Part shown: one piece after another, positions 17,474 through 25,271 of the stretch | Layout of the letters: each line of letters starts with the position of its first letter | How positions within the stretch are numbered: the stretch's first letter is position 1 | Assembly: GCA_017629035.1 (NCBI GenBank) | Contig: JAGBXX010000028.1 | Span: 1 to 33,809 of the forward strand | DNA length: 33,809 nucleotides | Direction: 5' to 3' | Source: Alistipes sp. | Lineage (GTDB): Bacteria; Bacteroidota; Bacteroidia; Bacteroidales; Rikenellaceae | Notes under the pieces: model-generated | Told to the model about the DNA's origin: nothing | Database searches by the model: none | The model's input: the letters and a program-made list of their open reading frames with translations, nothing else | Program-made: the position numbers and the translations under genes

Positions 17474-17851
17474 ATGAACAAAGATGCATTGATCAGACTC
17501 GTTAACGAGCAGATGTGGGAGAAGGGCGAGCAGGATGTGCCCAAGTTTGGTGCTGGTGATACTATCACCGTTACTTACCGTATTGTAGAGGGTAACAAGG
17601 AGCGCCTTCAGAGCTTCCGTGGTGTGGTTATCCAGATCAAGGGTTCTGGCCGTACAAAGATGTTTACTATCCGTAAGGTATCTAACGGCGTTGGTGTAGA
17701 GCGTATCTTCCCTCTTTACTCACCACACATCGACAAGATCGAGGTTAACAAGTATGGTGTTGTACGTCGTGCACGTATCTACTACCTCCGTGACCTCACT
17801 GGTAAGAAGGCTCGTATCAAGGAGCGTCGCATCGTTAAGAAGGAGGAGTAA
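17474..17851 (+). CDS. rplS: Large ribosomal subunit protein bL19
   Basis: A 125-residue ribosomal protein that sits at the 30S-50S interface. The whole family pattern is visible: the N-terminal helix, [26 protein letters not shown], then [35 protein letters not shown], then [20 protein letters not shown]. Length is slightly more than the usual 115 because of the basic C-terminal tail. It has its own promoter and a structured leader and is followed by a terminator, so it is a single-gene unit here, not joined to the trmD/rimM order of other phyla. Confidence 0.97.
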   Translation: MNKDALIRLVNEQMWEKGEQDVPKFGAGDTITVTYRIVEGNKERLQSFRGVVIQIKGSGRTKMFTIRKVSNGVGVERIFPLYSPHIDKIEVNKYGVVRRARIYYLRDLTGKKARIKERRIVKKEE

Positions 17852-17871
17852 TCCTCGCTTAACCGCTACAG

Positions 17872-17905
17872 GAGGCTGTCACCATCGGTGGCGGCCTCTT
17901 ATTTG
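17872..17905 (+). terminator. Terminator hairpin after rplS
   Basis: Imperfect 12-bp stem GAGGCTGTCACC/GGTGGCGGCCTC (17872-17883 with 17887-17898) with a 3-base loop, followed by the weak U-rich sequence TTATTTGT. It starts 20 bp past the rplS stop. Confidence 0.75.
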
Positions 17906-17940
17906 TAAAGAGCTATGTTAACACGCAAATATTAGGCTGA

Positions 17941-19071
17941 ATGAAGTACTACATTATTGCAGGAGAGCCCTCTGGCGACCTGCATGCCAGCAAGCTTATG
18001 CGAGGCATTAGCCTCGAAGACACCGAGGCGCAGTTCCGCTTCTCGGGTGGCGACCGCATGGTGGAGGTTGCAGGCCACGAGGCTATGTTGTACCACTACA
18101 AGCAGATGTCCTTCTTTGGCTTTGTGCAGGTGGCAATGAACCTGCGCACTATATTTAGCCAGATGGACAACGTGAAGGCAGATATCGAGCGCTTCTCGCC
18201 CGACGTGATTATCCTTGTGGACTATCCCGCCTTCAACCTTCGCATTGCCAAGTGGGCCAAGAGTCGTGGTATACGTGTATACTACTATATAGCACCCAAG
18301 GTGTGGGCATGGAAGGAGCGTCGTGTGAAGAGCATACGCAACTATGTCGATAGGCTCTACACTATCTTCCCGTTCGAGACGGAGTATTTTCGAGGTCATG
18401 GCATCGAGCCGATATTCTGCGGAAATCCCCTTGTTGACGATATTGCCGAGTGTCGCTCTAAACTTACGGGACGTGCTGAGTTCTTGCGTGATGCAGCTCT
18501 CGAGGATCTCCCTATCGTGGCACTCCTGGCAGGTAGCCGTGTATCGGAGATTAATGCCAACCTCCCCGATATGGTCGCTATTGCGCGCCGTTTCCCCGAG
18601 ATGCAGTTTGTGGTTACGGGCGTAAGCTGGGTAGATAGCTCGATCTATGCAGGGCATGTCGCTGGCGTGGATAATGTCAAGGTCGTTGTCGACCGCACGC
18701 AGCAGACACTCGCCATGGCCGAGGCGGCTATCGTTACGTCGGGTACTGCCACGCTCGAGACAGCCCTTATGGGTATCCCCGAGATTGTGATGTACCATGT
18801 GCCCTGGATATATGAGAAGCTGAAGCCCTACTTCCTGCGTATCCCATATATTTCATTGGTTAATATCAACCTCCGCCGTGAGGCTGTGCGTGAGTTGGTA
18901 TGCGCTAAGCTCGATGTTGAGGGTGCAGAGCGTGAACTCAGGGCTATATTGCCTGGTGGCCAGAAGCGAGAGTCTATGCTTCGTGATTTCGACGAGCTCA
19001 GGGTTATGATCGGTGCGGAGGGTGCGAGCCACCGCTTTGCTAAGAATATTGTTAATAGTCTAAAACGATGA
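17941..19071 (+). CDS. lpxB: Lipid-A-disaccharide synthase
   Basis: A 376-residue GT19 glycosyltransferase that joins lipid X and UDP-2,3-diacylglucosamine into the lipid A disaccharide, at the inner face of the cytoplasmic membrane. The family N-terminus YYIIAGEPSGDLHASKLMRG is intact. Other conserved parts are VDYPAFNLRIAKWAK, YYIAPKVWAWKERRVK, the GNPLVDD segment, LLAGSRVSEI (donor-site loop) and TSGTATLETAL. Length is normal. No promoter box is seen in the 42 bp after the rplS terminator. The stop overlaps the next gene's start as ATGA, indicating translational coupling. Confidence 0.96.
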   Translation: MKYYIIAGEPSGDLHASKLMRGISLEDTEAQFRFSGGDRMVEVAGHEAMLYHYKQMSFFGFVQVAMNLRTIFSQMDNVKADIERFSPDVIILVDYPAFNLRIAKWAKSRGIRVYYYIAPKVWAWKERRVKSIRNYVDRLYTIFPFETEYFRGHGIEPIFCGNPLVDDIAECRSKLTGRAEFLRDAALEDLPIVALLAGSRVSEINANLPDMVAIARRFPEMQFVVTGVSWVDSSIYAGHVAGVDNVKVVVDRTQQTLAMAEAAIVTSGTATLETALMGIPEIVMYHVPWIYEKLKPYFLRIPYISLVNINLRREAVRELVCAKLDVEGAERELRAILPGGQKRESMLRDFDELRVMIGAEGASHRFAKNIVNSLKR

Positions 19072-19643
19072 AACTTATAAATATTATAAATAGCTACTCG
19101 TCCGAGGGCGATGCGCCACGCTTCTATTTTAAGGCCGATACGGCTCTTCTGCGCAACAACGACGCCTTCTATATCCCCGATGGCATGGGCCGTGTTGTTG
19201 CCCAGCCCCACATCGTGCTTAAGCTCTCACGTCTTGCCAAGTGCATCAGCGAGAGGTTTGCATCACGCTGTGTCGAGGTGGTTATGGGTGGTGTGACCTT
19301 TACCCCCGTTGAGATGCTCGAGGAGCTTCGTCGTGAGGGTCTTCCTTGGGATGCTGCCGTGGGCTTCGACCACTCGTCGGCACTCTCGCTCGAGTCGGTT
19401 GGCCGTGATGCTATGCTTCAGGGGGCAAGGTTCTGCATCAACAACGAGGAGGTCTTGACTCTCTCGGTTTCGGATATGCGTTTCACGCCCGATAAGATCA
19501 TCAGCTCACTTTCGGAGGCTACCACGCTGCGTATTGGTGACCTTGTATATCTTGGAGCGCCGGAGTCGTTCGACATCAAGGTAGGTGATAACCTTAAGCT
19601 CTACATCGGCGATACGCTGCTACTTAATTTCGATATCAAGTAG
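19068..19643 (+). CDS. Divergent fumarylacetoacetate hydrolase (FAH)-fold protein
   Basis: A 191-residue protein with the layout of the small Bacteroidetes FAH-family proteins: an N-terminal PRFYFKADTALL-NNDAFYIPD segment, then PHIVLKLSRLAKCISERFASR, then VVMGGVTFTPVEMLEELRREGLPWDAAVGFDHSSAL. FAH enzymes normally read close to GIDFTARDLQ...GLPWE.AKAFDGSAP at this point, and carry acidic metal ligands. Here the first Asp is Thr and the ARD is PVE, so catalytic activity is doubtful. No signal peptide is present. It overlaps lpxB by 4 bp and is likely co-transcribed. Function unknown; family assignment moderately sure. Confidence 0.7.
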   Translation: MKLINIINSYSSEGDAPRFYFKADTALLRNNDAFYIPDGMGRVVAQPHIVLKLSRLAKCISERFASRCVEVVMGGVTFTPVEMLEELRREGLPWDAAVGFDHSSALSLESVGRDAMLQGARFCINNEEVLTLSVSDMRFTPDKIISSLSEATTLRIGDLVYLGAPESFDIKVGDNLKLYIGDTLLLNFDIK

Positions 19644-19662
19644 TTCGTATATATATAAATAG

Positions 19663-19697
19663 GAGAGGGTACTTCGTCGGAGTACCCTCTCTTTTTT
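19663..19697 (+). terminator. Terminator after the lpxB operon
   Basis: Perfect 10-bp stem GAGAGGGTAC/GTACCCTCTC (19663-19672 with 19682-19691), extended in part through the loop, followed by TTTTTT. It starts 20 bp after the stop codon. Confidence 0.92.
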
Positions 19698-19715
19698 ACC
19701 CTTAGGTCTATGTGC

Positions 19716-19750
19716 TAAAAAAAGTAGAGGCCACCGAAGTGACCTCTACT
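19716..19750 (-). terminator. Terminator for the minus-strand BACON lipoprotein gene
   Basis: Read on the minus strand: AGTAGAGGTCAC/GTGGCCTCTACT with one mismatch, then seven T residues. It lies 22 bp beyond the stop codon at 19773-19775. Confidence 0.9.
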
Positions 19751-19772
19751 CGAATTATTTTCGACGAGCGAA

Positions 19773-21851
19773 TTAGCGAGCAGTAACCTCGCAGTAGTCA
19801 GGAACGATCTCCTTGTTCTCGAAGACCATCTCAGATACTCGCTTGCCATACTTAGTCTTAGCCTTGAAGAGCTCCTCGCTATCCACGATCTTGCTCTGGA
19901 GGCCTACGCCACCATTGAGGCTCTCCTGGTATGCATCCCACCATGCAACGTAGTCTGCAGCGTCGCCGCAACCATCGTATGTAGGCTCGATCCATGTGCG
20001 GAAGAGCTTAGACATCTGGCCGTCAGCGTCGAATACGATAGCTACGAACTCGTACTTGCCACCAAACTCGAGGAATGTGTAAGTGTGAGTTACACTAGCT
20101 GAGCCGTACTCGTTGATAGACCATACAAGACCGTCGATATACTGCTGGTCGTTGTAGTAGTCAGATGCTGGGCGACCTGTCCAGTTGTAAGTATCGAAGA
20201 AGTAGTCGCCGTGGTTCTCGTCGCTGAATGCGATCTCGATTGGGAAGATAGCGTAGCCAGCGTAGTTAGAGAGGTACTCATAACCGCCGTAGCTTGCGAA
20301 GTCTGCTGAATCGTAGTAGCCGTTGTTAACGAGCTCGATAGATACGCTACCGTTAAGACCCTTAGTTCTGAATGTCTCAGTAAAGATCTGCTCAGTTGTA
20401 GCAACACCACCACGTGAACCGAATGCGTAGAGTACGTACTCAGTCTCTGGCTCGAGGTTGATTACGCTTGTCTCTGCGTCGCCTTTGAGGAGTGTATAGC
20501 TCATGTTGTGGAGGAGGTACTCCTGACGCTCAGCGTCGTTGCTACCGTAAGTTGCCCAATCTGCAGCCTTCTCCCAACCTGCTACGTAGTAGTCGTCGTT
20601 AGTTGTTCTGAAAGTGAATGTAGCGGTACGTGATGTGAGCTTGCTTACTGTTGGAGTAATCACGTTGTCAGACATTGTTACATCACCAGTAGTGAACTTA
20701 ATAACCTTAGGAGTTGAGCAGCAAAGAGCATTCTCCTCCATTGCAAATGCGAAGAGGTAGTAGTCGTGGTTAGCCAAAAGCTCGAACTCGTAGTGGCTCT
20801 TAGGAGAACCATCAGGGTTAGTACCTGCGCATGTGAAGTTAGCGATGATATCTGCGTTAGACATATCCTTCATCATCTCCTGAACAGCGTTTGCCCACCA
20901 GTACTCAACCACACGTGGCTCGTCGTTGAGGAAGTCCAAGTTCTCGAGGTAGTCGTTAACCTGGATGCTGTTAAGAACGTCGAAGTAGTAGTCGCCAGTG
21001 AAGCCACCAAGAGGAGTAACGTCAGCCTTAACCAATGTGCCGTCAACGATCTCGTAGTTCATCTCGAAGTCGACGTTCTGAAGCTCTGGCTTAGCAGTCT
21101 CAACAGTGAATAATGATACGTCAGAGAGCAATGCGCCAGACTCGTAGTCGAAGTAGTAGCAGTAGAATGTGTAAGGTACACCAGAAGCACCGTTAGAAAC
21201 AGTGATACCTGGCTGATCACCTACCTTAGCACGCTCCTGCATAATCTGAGCAGCTGACATACCGTAGAACTGACCCAACCAAGCGAAGTATGCAAGGTCA
21301 TCCTCGTAGTAATCCTCGCCAGTCTCGAAGCCTGAAGCGATGATATACTCTGGAGAAGCAGACATCACGATGTATGGCAAAGTCTTGTTCTCAGGGATTA
21401 CATCAACTGTGTAGTCGAAGTAAGTAGCAGTCACGTTCTCGAGTCTGAAGCCAGCCTTAACTGCAGCACCCTGCTTAACTGTGAAGACAACATCCTCAGC
21501 GTAGCGGTACTTAACAGTTACCAAGCACTCACGCTCAGCATCTGTTGGGTTTGGCTCAACATCGAATGCAAGAGCACCTGTGATGCCATAGTTGAAGTTC
21601 TTTACCCAAGACTCAGCAGGCTCAGCAGAGATCTTCTCACCACTGTGTGGGTTCTCGATAGTGTACTCAATGAGGTAAGTACCACCAGCGAGGCTAGCAG
21701 ATACTGATGACTTGCCCAATACGATCTTAGAGTCCTTGTCAGGTGTAGGGCCTACTGGACCTGGCTCATCAGGCTCATTACAAGCTACTGCGAGAGCAAG
21801 GCAGAGAAGTGGCATGATGCCAAACTTCAACAAAGAAGTAAATGTTCTCAT
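19773..21851 (-). CDS. BACON-domain surface/periplasmic lipoprotein
   Basis: A 692-residue lipoprotein. The signal MRTFTSLLKFGIMPLLCLAL-AVAC puts the lipidated cysteine at 24, followed by a short acidic, proline-rich linker (NEPDEPGPVGP). Residues of about 45-128 look like a BACON domain (SVSASLAGGTYLIEYTIEN...WVKNF...VTVKYRY...FTVKQGA). The rest is a series of aromatic-rich beta-sandwich-like segments, with phrases such as LEPETEYVLYAFG and HDYYLFAFAM at the ends of repeats. In Bacteroidetes BACON domains often bind glycans or mucin, but no enzyme or SusC/D pair is nearby. The open frame extends 54 codons further upstream; the signal peptide fixes the ATG at 21851. It appears paralogous to the divergent gene at 22213. 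Confidence 0.85.
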   Translation of the reverse strand: MRTFTSLLKFGIMPLLCLALAVACNEPDEPGPVGPTPDKDSKIVLGKSSVSASLAGGTYLIEYTIENPHSGEKISAEPAESWVKNFNYGITGALAFDVEPNPTDAERECLVTVKYRYAEDVVFTVKQGAAVKAGFRLENVTATYFDYTVDVIPENKTLPYIVMSASPEYIIASGFETGEDYYEDDLAYFAWLGQFYGMSAAQIMQERAKVGDQPGITVSNGASGVPYTFYCYYFDYESGALLSDVSLFTVETAKPELQNVDFEMNYEIVDGTLVKADVTPLGGFTGDYYFDVLNSIQVNDYLENLDFLNDEPRVVEYWWANAVQEMMKDMSNADIIANFTCAGTNPDGSPKSHYEFELLANHDYYLFAFAMEENALCCSTPKVIKFTTGDVTMSDNVITPTVSKLTSRTATFTFRTTNDDYYVAGWEKAADWATYGSNDAERQEYLLHNMSYTLLKGDAETSVINLEPETEYVLYAFGSRGGVATTEQIFTETFRTKGLNGSVSIELVNNGYYDSADFASYGGYEYLSNYAGYAIFPIEIAFSDENHGDYFFDTYNWTGRPASDYYNDQQYIDGLVWSINEYGSASVTHTYTFLEFGGKYEFVAIVFDADGQMSKLFRTWIEPTYDGCGDAADYVAWWDAYQESLNGGVGLQSKIVDSEELFKAKTKYGKRVSEMVFENKEIVPDYCEVTAR

Positions 21852-21930
21852 AGTTGTTTTAAGTAAGTTAGTTATTAATAAAATATTTGTTCTCTCTTCG
21901 GTTTGAAACAAAAAACACACTTTCAAGCAA

Positions 21931-21938
21931 CAAAGATA
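21931..21938 (-). promoter_or_regulatory. -7 box for the minus-strand BACON lipoprotein gene
   Basis: CAAAGATA on the plus strand reads TATCTTTG on the minus strand, an exact TAnnTTTG match. It leaves a leader of about 70 bases to the ATG at 21851. No clear TTTG at the -33 spacing. Confidence 0.6.
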
Positions 21939-22148
21939 ATAATAAATTGCAAATTTATTGCTTTCGCTCAAAATTTTTTCGATAATATCGATTTTTTGCC
22001 CTCCAAACCCCATGATTGTGGGGTGTGGCGGTGCTTTGCTCGAGTAGCTCTGCTATGGCGTTGTAGCTGGATATTTGCACTCTTTTAGGTAAAATATATG
22101 GTCAATAAAGGTGGCTCGGGCTATTTTTTTTGTTAAATGGGTCTATGT

Positions 22149-22181
22149 TATTGTTTTGTGACAATAAAAATCATATCTTTG
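22149..22181 (+). promoter_or_regulatory. Promoter for the plus-strand BACON lipoprotein gene
   Basis: TATCTTTG at 22174-22181, preceded at 20 bases by TTG (22151-22153). The ATG at 22213 lies 31 bp after the box. Confidence 0.65.
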
Positions 22182-22212
22182 CCTAAAGAATTTTAACTAT
22201 TACCGTGTGAAT

Positions 22213-24156
22213 ATGAGAAACTTTAGACGATTATTGGCATTTGTTGCTGTGGCATCGACACTGATTTTTGCGTCGTGCCAGCCTAATTCGCCTGTGGATG
22301 TCGACGATACATCAGTGTCGGTGGTATTTCCCGACCTTGGTGAGAACTCTATGGTAGAGATCGACTCCGAGGGTGGCGAGGTGAGTGTTGACTATGTGAT
22401 TAACAATGGAATCGAGGGTATCGATATCGTTGCTACTGCCGAGGCAGAGTGGATCTCTGACATCGTTGTGGGCAACGGAGCGATTACGTTCAATGTAGCT
22501 AAGAACAATAACACCGAGGCACGTGATACTCGTGTGCGTGTGGCCTATCCAAATGCCGACACACGTTATATCACGGTGAAGCAGCTCAGCTTCGATGCTA
22601 TTACCTTCGAACTCGAGCTTACCGAGAGCACCTCGACAAGCTGCACAACGCTTGTTAAGCCTTCGAACGACAACTACGCCTACATAGCCTACATGGCCGA
22701 GGTAGACTACTTCCTTACGGCAAATATCACAACTGCCGAGGAGCTCTTCCAGGATGACTACAAATACTACATGGCCTTTGCCGAGCAGTATAATGTCCCA
22801 TATCTCTATGAGTTCTTCCTGGCAAACTATGTTGCCTACGAGGGTGAGCAGTCTATCCAGTGGACTGGTATGATGCCTGACAAGGAGTATGTGCTCTATG
22901 TCTACGCTATCGAGTTCAACGAGGCAAACAACGACTACTATATGGCCTCGCCTATCACCTATCAGTTGGTGACACTCAGCGGCGAGAACCTCTCGGAGGT
23001 GACATTCGATGTAGATGTTGATGTCAACGGCCCTAATGTATCTTACACAATCAACCCCGAGAACTGGGATGGCAGATACTATCTCACAGTATACGAGCAG
23101 GGCGATTACTTATATCGCGACACGCCTGCCGATGAGGATTACTCTAAGCTTATTTCGAGCGTATGGCTCGATATGATGAGCCAGCTTATGGCTTCGGGAT
23201 ACTCTGTAGATCAGCTCATGCAGCTCATGTGTCTTCAGGGCCCAGAGTCGTATAGCGAGTTGCTCAAGGGTAGCACAAACTACGCCTTGGTGATCTATGC
23301 CGTTGATATGGTCGATGGACTCCCACAGGTGGTGTCTGTGCCTCAGATTGTGAACTTCACAACAGGCGAGGTAGGTGCTTCGTCAATGGTAATCGATATC
23401 AAGCTCGAGAATAAGTATGTGCGTGTGGCAGATGTCATCATCACTCCTTCGACCAACGACCCATACACCGTGGCTATAGTGGCTAAAAACGAGGTGCCCG
23501 ATAAGTCCGACGAGGAGATTATCGAGTGGTTGCACAACTCGTTCTACATGGAGAGCTACCAGGGTGAGATCCGCAGCCATATCAACTCTTTCAAGCCCGA
23601 GACCGAGTACTCGATTCTCGCTTATGGCTACTATGGTGGCGTGGTGACTACCGAGCTCTTCCGCCTCGACTTTGTGACTGATGCCGAGAGCGAGTGCGAG
23701 AATAGTGTGTTGCGTGTAGATTTCAATGGCCCTTACAGCCTCTTGGAGCTCGAGCTCTACGATCCAGACTACTTCTATAACTATGGTATGTTCGAGAGCA
23801 TGGGCTGGTATGCTATGTGGGCTGAGATATTTACCGAGAAGCCTTCGCAGGATCTCTTCTACTGCATCTACTCGGCTCAGGAGATCGCTGTATATGGCGA
23901 GCAGGAGATCTTCGAGGATCTTGTTTCCTATGCTTGTGGCCCAACACAGTTGCTCACAGGTCAGAACGACATGCTCTATGTTATGTGTGCCGTAACGATG
24001 GACTACCGTGGCAACTTCTCGGATATGTGGATGTCGGAGCCATTCATGTTCAACTACAACGAGCAGACAAAGCTTCCGCTCGAGGAGATTATCAGCAAGA
24101 TCTTTGGTAGCTCGACTCAGTCGGCTAAGCCTGCAAAGCTTCAGCTGATGAAGTAG
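22213..24156 (+). CDS. BACON-like lipoprotein, divergent paralogue of the 19773-21851 gene
   Basis: A 647-residue lipoprotein. The signal MRNFRRLLAFVAVASTLIFA-SC gives a lipidated cysteine at 22. A BACON-like domain covers about 35-123 (VEIDSEGGEVSVDYVINN...AEAEWISDIV...ARDTRVRVAYPNADTRYITVKQ). The remainder has the same segment style as the opposite gene: repeats ending in phrases such as DKEYVLYVYAIEF, NYALVIYAVDM and KPETEYSILAYGYYGG-VVTTELFRLDF. Both proteins are very rich in Tyr, Asp and Glu. I chose the ATG at 22213 over the GTG at 22207. The role is unknown; surface glycan or protein binding is inference from the BACON domain. Confidence 0.83.
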   Translation: MRNFRRLLAFVAVASTLIFASCQPNSPVDVDDTSVSVVFPDLGENSMVEIDSEGGEVSVDYVINNGIEGIDIVATAEAEWISDIVVGNGAITFNVAKNNNTEARDTRVRVAYPNADTRYITVKQLSFDAITFELELTESTSTSCTTLVKPSNDNYAYIAYMAEVDYFLTANITTAEELFQDDYKYYMAFAEQYNVPYLYEFFLANYVAYEGEQSIQWTGMMPDKEYVLYVYAIEFNEANNDYYMASPITYQLVTLSGENLSEVTFDVDVDVNGPNVSYTINPENWDGRYYLTVYEQGDYLYRDTPADEDYSKLISSVWLDMMSQLMASGYSVDQLMQLMCLQGPESYSELLKGSTNYALVIYAVDMVDGLPQVVSVPQIVNFTTGEVGASSMVIDIKLENKYVRVADVIITPSTNDPYTVAIVAKNEVPDKSDEEIIEWLHNSFYMESYQGEIRSHINSFKPETEYSILAYGYYGGVVTTELFRLDFVTDAESECENSVLRVDFNGPYSLLELELYDPDYFYNYGMFESMGWYAMWAEIFTEKPSQDLFYCIYSAQEIAVYGEQEIFEDLVSYACGPTQLLTGQNDMLYVMCAVTMDYRGNFSDMWMSEPFMFNYNEQTKLPLEEIISKIFGSSTQSAKPAKLQLMK

Positions 24157-24169
24157 AGCGCAGAGGATA

Positions 24170-24218
24170 AAAAAAAGTTAGGGGTTGTCCTTCAGGTGGA
24201 CAACCCCTAATTCTTTAT
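24170..24218. terminator. Strong, probably bidirectional terminator between converging lipoprotein genes
   Basis: Perfect 13-bp stem TTAGGGGTTGTCC/GGACAACCCCTAA (24178-24190 with 24198-24210). An A-run on the left gives eight T residues for the minus strand, and TTCTTTAT follows for the plus strand. It serves the genes ending at 24156 (plus) and 24235 (minus). Confidence 0.9.
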
Positions 24219-24234
24219 CTATTATATATGTAGA

Positions 24235-24963
24235 TTACTCAGTAACCTCCTCGGTTGACACCTCAACAACCTCCTCGGTTGATACCTCAACAACCTCCTC
24301 GGTAGGCTCCTCGCTCTCGTTTACTGGAAACTCAACGCCGTGGAGCTTGTACGCAAGGCGGATGATATGGTTCTGGTGCTCAATCTTACCAATCTCGGCC
24401 TCCATCTCGACAATCTTGTTGTTGAGCTTAGAGTGCTCGTTGAGAAGATCCTCAGGGTAGCTCTTCTCGATGATAAGGTCGTAGAGCTTCTCAGACTCAC
24501 GCTTCACACTCTCGATATCTGCCTCGATCTTGCCAATCTGCTCGTTGTTCTGCTCGATAGCAGCGATATCGCTCTCGAGCGATGACATATCGTGACCCCA
24601 TGCTGCATCGAGATCCTCGAGCGAGCTGTGGAAGGTATTGCGCATAGCGGCAATACGCTCATTCTCGGCATGAATCTGGTTGCATACCTCGCCAGCGTTG
24701 CGCAGAGCCTCGTTCGTAAGGCGCTTGAACTCGAGAGCCTTAGCACCATTATACATGCGCTGGTAGCCAATCTCATACTGGCGTGCGAGCTTCTCGACGT
24801 GCTTGAGCTCCTCCTCGCTCTCGATGCGCTCAGCAAGCTCGATGATGTGGCGGGCGTCGCGCTTCACGGTTGTGAGAGTCACGCTATGCTCGCACTGTGA
24901 CATAAGCAAAACCACTACAACGAGTAGTGTGTAGGCCAAAATTGTAACTATCTTTCTCTTCAT
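24235..24963 (-). CDS. Putative coiled-coil lipoprotein with repetitive acidic tail
   Basis: A 242-residue protein I do not recognise. The N-terminus MKRKIVTILAYTLLVVVVLL-MSQC looks like a lipoprotein signal with cysteine 24, though the lipobox is not ideal and a plain membrane anchor is possible. Residues of about 40-215 are charged and heptad-like (for example EEELKHVEKLARQYEIGYQR, IEQNNEQIGKIEADIESVKR), suggesting a long coiled coil. The C-terminus is a perfect acidic repeat of the unit EEVVEVST (24-bp units in the DNA, about 24238-24300). It is the last gene of a tight minus-strand cluster, 15 bp after another small lipoprotein, and is followed by a strong terminator. Confidence 0.72.
   Translation of the reverse strand: MKRKIVTILAYTLLVVVVLLMSQCEHSVTLTTVKRDARHIIELAERIESEEELKHVEKLARQYEIGYQRMYNGAKALEFKRLTNEALRNAGEVCNQIHAENERIAAMRNTFHSSLEDLDAAWGHDMSSLESDIAAIEQNNEQIGKIEADIESVKRESEKLYDLIIEKSYPEDLLNEHSKLNNKIVEMEAEIGKIEHQNHIIRLAYKLHGVEFPVNESEEPTEEVVEVSTEEVVEVSTEEVTE
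24238..24305 (-). repeat. 24-bp in-frame tandem repeat encoding EEVVEVST units
   Basis: The 24-bp unit is repeated almost exactly, two full and one partial copy, at the 3' end of the coiled-coil lipoprotein gene. Being a multiple of three, copy-number change would alter tail length without a frameshift. Confidence 0.75.
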
Positions 24964-24977
24964 AGCTCTGCTTGTTT

Positions 24978-25253
24978 TTAGATTTGACCAAGAATCTCGT
25001 TGCAGGTCTCAACAAAGTAGTCGTAGTCCTCGCCACCAATCTGTGTGCGGAATGCCTCCTCGTAGGCCTCAATCTCCTGGCGTGCAGCCTTAAACTCCTC
25101 GTAGCTCTTTGCCTGGATAACCTTTGTGGCAAGCTCTACGCTCTTCTCTGATGAGATGGCAATAGCCTCCTCCTCTTTGATTACAATCTTGCTCTCTTTG
25201 GCACATGAGCAGAGAAGGCACAATGCGCCAAGAGGCATAAAAAATCTCTTCAT
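24978..25253 (-). CDS. Small putative lipoprotein
   Basis: A 91-residue protein with the signal MKRFFMPLGALCLLCSC, lipidated cysteine at 17. The mature part is about 74 residues, highly charged and mostly helical (VELATKVIQAKSYEEFKAAR, then EIEAYEEAFRTQIGGEDYDYFVETCNEIL). No known family was recognised. It lies 15 bp upstream of the coiled-coil lipoprotein and 18 bp after the rlmI-like gene, so all are probably in one transcript. The pair of small envelope proteins may form a complex, which is only inference from adjacency. Confidence 0.72.
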   Translation of the reverse strand: MKRFFMPLGALCLLCSCAKESKIVIKEEEAIAISSEKSVELATKVIQAKSYEEFKAARQEIEAYEEAFRTQIGGEDYDYFVETCNEILGQI

Positions 25254-25271
25254 TATATCAAATTTTTAGTT

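Larger units (their letters stand above)
21852..22212. other. Shared 361-bp regulatory spacer between two BACON lipoprotein genes
   Basis: No gene is seen here. A -7 box for each divergent gene lies near each end (21931-21938 minus, 22174-22181 plus). Between them are AT-rich DNA and a small hairpin CCCCA/TGGGG (22008-22012 with 22019-22023). A 61-codon open frame crosses the promoter region and has no gene-like features. Confidence 0.6.

Noticed and set aside
17932-18798. 288-codon open frame on the minus strand across lpxB
   Set aside because: Antisense to a complete lpxB with all family motifs; His/Cys/Leu-rich translation typical of a shadow frame.
21903-22088. 61-codon frame between the BACON lipoprotein genes
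   Set aside because: It covers the minus-strand promoter box, has no start signal of its own and does not look like a protein.
19773-24156. SusC/SusD-type glycan utilisation locus
   Set aside because: BACON-like lipoproteins are present but there is no SusC, SusD, glycoside hydrolase or sensor regulator beside them.
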